Source: Isoetes taiwanensis (taxonomy: Eukaryota > Streptophyta > Lycopodiopsida > Isoetales > Isoetaceae). From it: a DNA stretch of 64,000 nt. Both the position numbers and the translations under genes were made by a program. Under the pieces are notes generated by a model. The model was not told the origin of the DNA. It did no database searches and worked only from the letters and a program-made list of their open reading frames with translations. Shown one piece after another: positions 55,851 to 64,000 of the stretch. Position 1 is the stretch's first letter; each line of letters begins with the position of its first letter. The stretch spans positions 6,880,992-6,944,991 of the forward strand of contig JAJEKV010000058.1 in assembly GCA_021234155.1 (NCBI GenBank). Reading direction: 5' to 3'.

Positions 55851-57025
55851 CACTACTTGGGCTAACTTATTTTTCCTTGTTTTCTTTTTACTAATTTCTA
55901 ATTCCGCTTTTGCTTGGCGTGCTTAAAACAAACGTCAAGGGTCATGGTGGTGGTCCGTGCTTAGTGAGTCTGTTTCGAGCATTTTCATATAGGTTTTACA
56001 GTAGCGGACACCAAAAAAACCATGATTCATTTTAACACGCAGAATGAGAAGACTTCTCCCTGCAATGCATTTCAGTTCCCAGCTGTTCCGCAGAAATTAA
56101 GAGACCCACGGCGACAAGTTGGGTGTGGTGTCCCATTATCGAAGCCGCAATGCACTTATTAATAATTTGGTACGGTGGTTTTCGCCTCGAGACCGGATCT
56201 TAGATGCCTTTTCCGGATCGTGCACCACGCCAGCCTTTGCACCCTTAAAGCAGAGCCGCAATGTCGCCTCAAATCGACATAGACCCGTGATAAAGTAAGT
56301 TTCATCAGGACCAGGATAAGCTCTTGTGAATCTTTTCCTGATGAAAATGAGGAACTGGGAGCAAAGAACGGTGCTAGCGATGCTAAGGGCACTTACACAG
56401 AAATCCAGCCTCCACTTACAGGAAGAAGAGATGAGGAGGTGGAGTTTGTCGACTTAGAGCCTGTGGTGCCCGAGCTAGAGAAACAAACTGCACTGCAAGC
56501 CATTGGAATCGAAGCGCGCCTCGCTATCATACCCTCACAAGAGTCATATCCTAAGGGGTACGAGAGTCCTGTGGACTGGGAAGAACCACCTCCTCCACCA
56601 GTTGTATAAATTTATACAGTCAAGATTACAAACTAACTTTCATTGTAAACTATGTGCTAAGAAATATAACATATTTTGATGATGATTTTTAATCTGAAAG
56701 CTTTGTCTCTTCAACAGTGCTTAATTAGAGCAACTCTTTCTTGCTCCATGATTTCACACTCTTTGTCTTCCCTATGTTTAATTTTCTTAGTACTTATATT
56801 AAGCTTGCAAAAAGACAAACTGTATTTCCTTCTATTTTCAGCAATAAATACTTATTCAGCTTTTAAATTTAATGTCACCCTCCTCAAAACAAGCTTTTTT
56901 TTTTTTTGCCCTCTTTAAAAAATGAAAAGGCTTCAAAAATGTTGGGGTATTTCGAATGCTAATTACTTAACAATCTATTTTGCTCCCTATTTTGTCTGTT
57001 TTTTTCAAGTTTCCAATTTTTATAA

Positions 57026-57079
57026 AGGAATCTTTCAAACGCACTTCTTAAATAAGTGCGTTTCATTTTAAACCTTGTT
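57026..57079. mobile_element. Right terminal repeat of the methyltransferase element, second copy
   Basis: Same as 37545-37598, including the AACGCACTT/AAGTGCGTT hairpin and end AAACCTTGTT. Confidence 0.7.
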
Positions 57080-57265
57080 TACATTGGTTCTGAATACATG
57101 GTCTCAGGAGTTTACATGAACACATAGCAGGATAAAACATATGCTTCAATCCCATGAGACATAAATGCAGCAAGCCAGCCGTGCACTAACTAACTTCTGC
57201 TACTAACAGCTATCTTCCATTATAAGCAAAATCAAAGTTGTTAGTTCAACGTGCTGCCTTTTTTG

Positions 57266-57457
57266 TTATAATTTCAAATCTACTCCTAAAGTACTTCTAT
57301 GTACAATAAACTTCTCCTTGATCAGAGGTTTAGTCAGCAGGTCAGCAGGCATTTCCTCTGGTGGAAGATGTTCCATAACAATAGTTTCATCCACTACTTT
57401 CTCCCGTGTGAAAGATTGGATCTCTTTGTATTTGTATGTATCCAATCTCTGATCCAA
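57266..57457 (-). pseudogene. Copia RNase H tail fragment, second copy
   Basis: Same 63 codons as 37785-37976. Confidence 0.75.
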
Positions 57458-58080
57458 TTTCGTAACTAGACTGTCTCTCTTAGTGACCAGCGTTTTGTGA
57501 AGAATTACAAAAACCCCTATCTTGAGATTGTTGCTTTAAAATTTCAACAGGAGCAACTTTGTATTTAGTGGAATCTGTGCCTTTGGTGTCAGGCTGAATC
57601 GTAAAAGACCTAGCATGAAGCAATCAATTATCAGATTTCTCCATAAAATTAACCCTTAGAGCTTGTGCTTAATGCAAAATGAAAGGGTTAAAATCATGCC
57701 ATAGTTGCATCTTCACAACTTCCGATTTGGGATTAGTGGTTAACTTTCCTTGTGGCTTCAAAACCTTCTAATTTTGTTAACCTAGAGTTGTAGATGGAAA
57801 GGCTTCAAAAAATGCGCCTAGAGTTGTAGGATGGAAAGGCTTCAGAAAGAGTATTATTGAAGAAACATACCTATTAATTTTTAAGGAACTGCCCGGAGAA
57901 CTTGTGATAGGTTGCTGGGGAAGAACTTTACTGTCTGGATCAATATCCTCAGACTTCACCGTTCCACTTTTCCCTGGAGAAGGTACTGATTTTTTAAACA
58001 TCCCAAACCCTGATTCAGACAGCTGATCCAATGTATGCAGATTGATACAGATGTAGCCATGCATTCTGCTCAGCCTAACT

Positions 58081-58563
58081 TTGATCTTGCTATATGTTGA
58101 TGACATGGTCTTCACGGAAGATGCAGCACAGTTAATTGCCCATAGTAAGGAGATGCTAGCACAACAGTTTGAAATCACTGAACCCTTTATGCAGCATCCC
58201 AAGCAATCACAGTGGCAAGCAGCTAAAAGAGTTTCTCATTACCTAAAGGGTACTTTTACAGATGCTCTTTATTACAGTTCAACTGATAGTTGTACTCTCA
58301 ATCTTTTCTCTGATTCAGATATGACCACTAGTGATGTTGAATGGAGAAAGTCACGTACAGGATATGTTTCTTTCTTAGCTGATAATGCTATCACATGGCA
58401 CTCTAAAAAGCAGTCCACTGTTAGTATCAGTACCTCAGAGGTTGAACTCAAAGCTTTTATGCATAGCTCTAATATCATGTCCTCCAGCTACTTTGTTAGG
58501 CTGAGCAGAATTATCAAAGTTAGCCCTTTCTTTGTTTTCCTTTCTTGGTGTACAGATATGTAA
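58081..58563 (+). pseudogene. Copia RT/RNase H fragment, second copy
   Basis: Same 160 codons as 38602-39084, beginning at the YVDD active site; no amino-acid difference was seen. Confidence 0.8.
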
Positions 58564-58672
58564 GTAATATTTCTTTGATTTTGCTGTTTTCATATGTTGA
58601 CATGTTCAGATGCTAACTAGATATTAGATTAGGTATGCTTTTGCAAAGGTAAGCTCCTTAGAGATGATGCAG

Positions 58673-59062
58673 GTAAAGAATTTGAGCAGAAGGCATCGGA
58701 TGCTATGAAGACATATTGTAGGGATGTCATATTTAAGACAAAATCAAAGAAAGGCAAAGAACCATTGAATGTAAGTATCTTTGTACATTTTTATTATTTC
58801 AACCTAGTATTCGTACATTATTCTTATACTTGTACTTTTTTGACATTCAGGATATATGCTACGTTGATGATTCTAATGAGGTAAGAAAAGAAGCTTTATT
58901 ATTAATGTTTACTTACAAAAGTTCTAACCATATCCTTTACTTAATAGGATAAGAATGAAAGGACAATGACCATGCAGGCAATGCAAATGAAGAGGGTCAT
59001 GGGGATGAACCAACAAATAGAGAGGATTGAGTTGCTTATATTGATTATTTTGTTGACATGAA
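58673..59062 (+). pseudogene. CACTA 3' exons, second copy
   Basis: Same three phased exons as 39194-39582 with identical splice borders. Confidence 0.5.
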
Positions 59063-59199
59063 AATTAGTATTTTGCCTTGAAACATTTTCTATGGGCATT
59101 TGTTATGTTGGAAATTCTACTTAATGAAACTTCGTACTTTAGCTTTTTGATATCTAATTTGGAAAAATAAATTATTTGTTATCAAAGAAAAAACATTTA

Positions 59200-59955
59200 C
59201 CTAGATGTTTATCCTTTTGAAACAAGTCAAAATGCACACATTGTCCCAAATTAGGTATTACCTAGACACATAACTTGTCACAAATTGGTTGTCTTAGGGT
59301 AGATGGGTAGATGTAATATAGCTATCTTGTTGTCCCTAGCTTGCCATGTTGATGATGCTATGTTGTTAGTATAGGCTTTATTTATTTATCATAATGTGGT
59401 CACAACACTTATATTCTTTAGACACAAAACTGGTAACAAAATTTCTTACTAGTTGCCTTATTATGGATAGGATTATAGCTGCTATTTTGTCACTATTTTG
59501 CCATGATGATGATGTTATGCTGTTAGTATAGGCTTTACTTATCTATCACAATGTGATTATAACACTAGCTATTTTTTAGACACAAAATTTCTTATCGACT
59601 TACTGTAGATGCATTCTAGCTACTACTTTGTCGCTAGCTTGCTATAAGGTTGATGTAATGTTGTTCATAAGGGCTTTCATTTATTTATCACAATGTTGAT
59701 AAAATCTTGTCACAAGTTTGACATTTTCTACATTGCCATGTAGTTTTAAATTGATTTTGTGTCAATATTATGACATAAATTGAGGCCACAAGCTTGACAC
59801 AACATTCGACGCTATTGTGGCATGTTTGTGACAAATGATCACGACAAGTATAGCGTCAAGGCTGTGACAATAACTGGGTTTTGACAAGTTCTCCTTGTGT
59901 CAAGAAATTTGACGTTACACTAGACACTATAGGTACCCTTCTCTTGTAGTGCCTC
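59200..59955. mobile_element. CACTA right end, second copy
   Basis: Same subterminal repeats and the CTTGTAGTG terminus at about 59955. Confidence 0.7.
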
Positions 59956-62080
59956 CTGGTTGCTCTAGTCAGTTTGGGGAGCCAATAGCAGCGCCGGATG
60001 GTGGCACCCTAAATTTTGGTGCTCGCCATTTTATTTCAATAAAACCATTAAGGTATGCTTTGCCCTAATTGGTTACCCAATTATACTAGTTCCCAAGGCA
60101 ACCTTAACAACTAGATACTTATCCAGTCGTACCCCTAGTCCAAATTGCCAAAGTGCACCTCGCAATTCAACTAGGCCACGTGCGACCATAAAGGTTCCAT
60201 GGCAAGCATTACCATCGAAATATTAAATTATGCGCTCATTAGCATGCATGCAAATTCCTAATAATGGTCTGCAATTTATTCTAGGCGAAACAGGAAATGC
60301 TTGGTTCGGGAAATTTTGAGGAATTGTAACCTGCCGTGTAGATTTGAAAATTCACACTACAGTTTAGAAATAGCAAAAACTTTACCTACTAAAAATAATG
60401 ATTTTACTAGTTACTTTTGGTAGGAATGGAGTGCGGTATATATTTGGTAGGCTGGGCTAGATCCAACAGGAAATGCACCGATTGTACTAAAAAAATTTCC
60501 CAAACCAAGGTGGAATGTGGTCTGCATATCTAGCATAATAACGGGGGGTTGCTTTTGATATTTTTATACTGTTCTTCATATGGTTTTCCTATGATTTGGT
60601 TACTGTATTTATTTGGATGTACTAATTAGTATTTCTAGAGCGCACTCTTTCTGCGCCATTGATATTGAAAGAGGAAAAATCTCTTTTAGGCATTGGGTTT
60701 TTTGCTTTTTGGGTTTTATAGATATCTATTTATTGGGTTGTTTTTCATAAGCTTTGAAATTTAAGATCAACACCGCATGCAGGGCTCGAGCAGCTCTTCT
60801 ATAGGGTTCCAAACCCACAGTAGGGTTTCATTCGAATGAAACTATGGTTCTATTTGGAGGCATAGAGCAAGAGGAGCAAAGCCAGTCCCTATTATTGCAC
60901 TACCCTGCTGAGAATGAATCTGTTGAGAACATGAGGTAAGAATAAAGAACGCAGATTTGTTTTGCGATGTTGAGCAGAGTTATTAACGAAGCATCAAACC
61001 CCCATTAGGGCGGATTTGGGGTCTCAAAACAGCCTCCTATCAGCCATTCCACGTCATATTTCCGCTCCTTTTTTCCCATGCCACCTAGAATACCAAACTC
61101 TCATAATTATAGATTTGCTTGGAATATTCTTCCGGAATAAGGGGGATTGCACATTCATGGCGCCATATGTATTTAATTCTGTTGGTTGTCGGACAGACTG
61201 ATGCAACACGTGGCGCTTCTAAAATGCCACTTGCATTATAGCATACCGGCAACTCATGACGGTGTCTCTTGGTTTGTCAGATACCAAGCGTGCACGTCAC
61301 CGCCTTCTACATTTCAAAATTGGAATGTGTAGGTTGAAGCTTTGTATCAGATCAGACTTTCATTTCGAGGCGCTGCGGCTGCGCCTTAACCGATCTTCAC
61401 TTCATCCTAATACAGGCTTCCCGCCCCCTACATTCGAAATTTGAATTTGCTTAATGTATAAAAGCATGGATTGTAGGAGAATGGACTTTTCGATTTCCAT
61501 ATGCACGTTGCAAATTTCAAAAACGAGGTTAGTACGGACATTCGGCTCACACGAAGCGAATTGTGTTGGGGCATAAAAATTGTACACCTTCATTTCGCGC
61601 CGTGCGATCCACGCAGTATGGAAGTTGCCTGTTGTCAAATTAAACTTAAACACAAGTGAGGTCGGCACTTACGTGGTTTTCTCGAGGAGGGTTTGGAGTG
61701 TGTTTTTTTTAAATCCCAATTATCGTCATAGTGTGACGTAGCATCTTGGTATTAAATAGTATGTTAAATTCGAATTATATCGGTGTTCATTTTCAGGTTA
61801 AACTCAAATCATATAGGTTTAGGAATAAGGTTAAAAAAGGAAGATATTGGATATTTAGGAATAAGGTTAAAAAAGGAAGATATTGGATATGGCTCAAATT
61901 TCGAGACATGCACATAATGGCATGTAATGATGGTTGATAGGACTGGAATTCGAATCATTCCTACGATTTTCACGTCTAATCCAGCCTATATCTATTCCAG
62001 CCTAGATTGGCGCCTATTCTCCCCCCAATCTCCGCCCAATCTTCGCTAGATCCTTCGCCCAATTTCGCTAGTCCATCGCC
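59956..62080. other. No intact gene (second copy of 40474-42590)
   Basis: Carries the first-exon-like segment (about 60810-60938) and the duplicated AGGTTAAAAAAGGAAGATAT unit (61820-61890). Small differences from copy 1 again sit at CAG/CTG sites. Confidence 0.45.
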
Positions 62081-62491
62081 ATGAAGAGATCAGCTACGGA
62101 AGAGCCGGAGGTGTCCTCCAAGAGGCGCCTATTATGGCTGGAAGAGGTGTTCCCTTCGCAGTTCCCTCCGCAGCCCACGGTTCTTGCTTTGAATGCCTCT
62201 GATTCCTCTGATTCCTCTGATAACTTTGACGAGGAATCAGAGAATGAGGAATCAGAGGAAATTTCGGAGCAGGAGTTCATCACAGGTGTTCTTGAAGGCT
62301 GGATAGGAGATTCTTCAGAGAATGAGTGGTCTACCGAAGGAGAAGAAGCCGAAGATGATGAAGAAGATGAAGAAGTTGAAGACGAATCCGCTGACTACGA
62401 GGAGCTCATGGTACATGCTAAATGGTACATGCATGTTATTTCTTATTTTTTTGTTTTGCAGATGGTGAAGCAGATGAATGAAATTTGTTAG
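62081..62491 (+). CDS. Small acidic protein, 136 codons or a two-exon form, unknown
   Basis: Intact copy. Starts MKRSATEEPEVSSKRRLLW (basic, NLS-like), then Pro-rich, then very acidic (SDSSDSSDNFDEESENEESE, EAEDDEEDEEVEDESADYEE). A likely intron runs from a GTACATG donor near 62410-62424 to TTTTGCAG at 62461, giving a short last exon MVKQMNEIC and stop at 62489-62491. No catalytic motif or family is recognised; the composition suggests a nuclear or chromatin-associated protein. Copy 1 (42591) is frameshifted. Confidence 0.5.
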   Translation: MKRSATEEPEVSSKRRLLWLEEVFPSQFPPQPTVLALNASDSSDSSDNFDEESENEESEEISEQEFITGVLEGWIGDSSENEWSTEGEEAEDDEEDEEVEDESADYEELMVHAKWYMHVISYFFVLQMVKQMNEIC

Positions 62492-62920
62492 GGCAGAGCA
62501 CCTCTTTTTTTTTTTTTTTTTCCTTGTTCTTAGCCTCCAGCTTAGCCTCCAGCTTGCCTCCAGCTTAGCCTCCAGCTTCTTACCATATGACTGCAAGCCT
62601 CTGGGCTTTTTTGTTGTGAATAGTTGAAGCCTCCGGGCATTTAAATTTACAAAATGATGTTCTGATGTAAAGCCATACGGCCATAAAAAATTTTGAATGT
62701 AAAAAGTTTTTACTTCTAATTCCATTTGAATACCTAACTTGTTTTTTTACTGTACATGTGTTACTGCACATGTGTTTTTTTACTGTACTGTGTTATGGTG
62801 TTTGTGTTTAGATACCTCTAATACAAGAAGTCTTTGACTACTTTTCACAACAGATTCCTTTAAAAATCTATTGCTGTTTAAATTATAGCAAAAATGAGTC
62901 TTGAAACTCTTTAAGTAGTA

Positions 62921-63913
62921 AACAAAGTTTAAAATGAAACGCACTAATTTGCTATTAACGCACTTTAAAAGGAATCTTTGAAAGATTCCCTAAAATCCCC
63001 CCAAAAAGGTCCCTTTTCGTGGTATATTTGTGACAAATGTGACAATTTGAAAATTTTAGGCATCAATTTTGAGGGGGGGTGTGAACTTAGCTTTCATTCA
63101 AAATTGTTTGATATCCCTTTTTGGCCCCCTAGTTTGGTTTGAGAAATAGTAATATTTTCAAAAACTAAACAAAATAGACATTGAAAAAAACAGCAAGCAC
63201 ACTAAAGTGCCAAAAAGGTATTTTATTCAAAGTTTTCAAAATCAATATAAAACTATGAACAAAACTGTAAAAAATGCAACACATTTGACATTGCCTCATC
63301 GAAGCAAACATTTTCACATGAAAGTATGCCTCATTGAACAAACTTACACTTTGAAGTGTAAGTTGGAGTCGAAGACGCTCGCTCTTCATCTTATATACTT
63401 GCTCTTATTTGCTCATTCGTCTTGCTATAGACTGATGTATACCGCGATGACAATAAATTTCTAGATGGCATAAATTTATACTACAATAGATAGTGTTGTG
63501 TGGATATAACATGCCAGAGAGTTCGCATGGTATAAATTTATACCGCAAGTGGACTCGAGCGGTATAAATTTATACCGCGAGAGGACTCGAGCGGTATAAA
63601 TTTATACCGCGAGAGCTCTCTCGATTCACTGCGAGAGCTCTCACGGTATAAATTTATACCGTGAGAGCTCCCTCGTTATACCGCGAGAGCTCTCTCGGTA
63701 TAAATTTATACCGCGACAGCTCTCTCGGTATAAATTTATACCGCAGACAACCTTCAAACAACCAATTTATATACATATATGTGTATATATATATAATATA
63801 TACACATACTTACATATATATATCCGACAAGAAAAGAGAACTCTTATGTATAAATCTATATTTTGAGAAACTGTGATAAATTTATACCGAATTACATATA
63901 TATATAAGACTTT

Positions 63914-63946
<33 letters not shown>

Positions 63947-64000
63947 GCAGTCCAGAGGCAAAATATATATCGTGTAAAATCTTTTGGGGTCTTTCTTGCT
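62921..64000. mobile_element. Second copy of the non-autonomous TIR element (cut by window end)
   Basis: Left TIR AACAAAGTTTAAAATGAAAC preceded by AGTA, then the promoter block (63364-63416) and palindrome array; the right end lies outside the window. Confidence 0.75.
63472..63892. repeat. Palindrome array, second copy
   Basis: Six complete CGGTATAAATTTATACCG-type sites plus three diverged ones. Spacers such as GCGAGAGCTCTCTCG are also palindromic. It is the cleanest array in the window. Confidence 0.92.

Larger units (their letters stand above)
53806..56607 (+). pseudogene. 5'-truncated second copy of the ParB-methyltransferase gene
   Basis: Lacks exons 1-2 and the N-terminal part of exon 3. 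Keeps the ParB-like motif GGTHSYKA, the same TAG after the exon-4 start, the DIPYG motif (55437-55451) and the acidic tail with its stop at 56605-56607. Motif I reads LDAFSGSCTT here because of small changes at CAG sites. Frame breaks differ from copy 1 (near 54115, 54370, 55560-55640, 56100 and 56220). Confidence 0.8.
53806..64000 (+). repeat. Second copy of 34344-44504 (direct repeat, runs off the window)
   Basis: Sequence from GCTCAAGCAGACC at 53806 matches 34344 onward, with the same order of genes, elements and repeats to the window end (44504 in copy 1). The offset grows from 19462 to about 19497. Long stretches (for example 58081-58600 against 38602-39120) look identical; differences cluster in short patches at CAG/CTG/CCG sites. 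Confidence 0.95.

Overview
This is nuclear DNA from a land plant. The window holds a six-exon spliced gene, plant-type LINE, Ty1/copia and Ty3/gypsy retroelements, hAT-, CACTA- and MULE-like DNA elements, MITEs and GT-AG introns. The DUF7869-type gene at 29.9-32.6 kb and the low density of ordinary genes suggest a non-flowering plant (moss, lycophyte or fern). That placement is an inference. There is no operon, phage or bacterial backbone.

Layout. 0-3.5 kb: a tRNA T-arm-like hairpin, a GATTCC minisatellite and one ordinary-looking gene (six exons, about 506 codons, product not recognised). 4.1-4.7 kb: a foldback MITE. About 6.7-14.3 kb: a long LINE with ORF1, endonuclease, reverse transcriptase, an unusual extra 3' ORF and a poly-A tail; a 0.5-kb MULE-like MITE sits at the ORF1 stop. 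16.4-23.3 kb: a decayed Ty3/gypsy element without integrase, with paired 69-nt hairpins before two of its units. 23.5-29.9 kb: a minus-strand hAT-like pseudogene split by a complete copia element (23818-28323; 317-bp LTRs, 5-bp ATTAG target duplication).

The most interesting region is 29.9-37.6 kb. A minus-strand DUF7869 gene and a plus-strand gene diverge from a shared promoter region. The plus-strand gene (32983-37127), read across its introns, encodes an unrecognised N-terminal domain, an acidic/basic linker, a ParB-like domain (GGTHSYKA) and a DNA N4/N6-methyltransferase of the order DIPYG then LDAFSGSGTT. Four of its six proposed introns, and its stop codon, contain an 18-bp perfect palindrome, CGGTATAAATTTATACCG, or variants. 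Roughly forty copies occur in the window, all tied to this element. A 2.17-kb element with terminal inverted repeats (43436-45604) keeps the same promoter block, palindromes and a decayed first coding domain, and its right end matches sequence just after the methyltransferase gene. Together these suggest an undescribed plant DNA transposon family carrying a DUF7869 gene and a ParB-methyltransferase.

34344-44504 recurs as a direct copy at 53806-64000, running off the window. The two copies differ mainly in small clusters at CAG/CTG/CCG sites, which points to long-read error at CHG-methylated cytosines, so some frame breaks may not be real. Between the copies lie hairpin-bearing tandem repeats (45.7-46.6 kb), a MITE (49.4-50.0 kb) and a 1.9-kb GAATCT minisatellite (50.9-52.7 kb).
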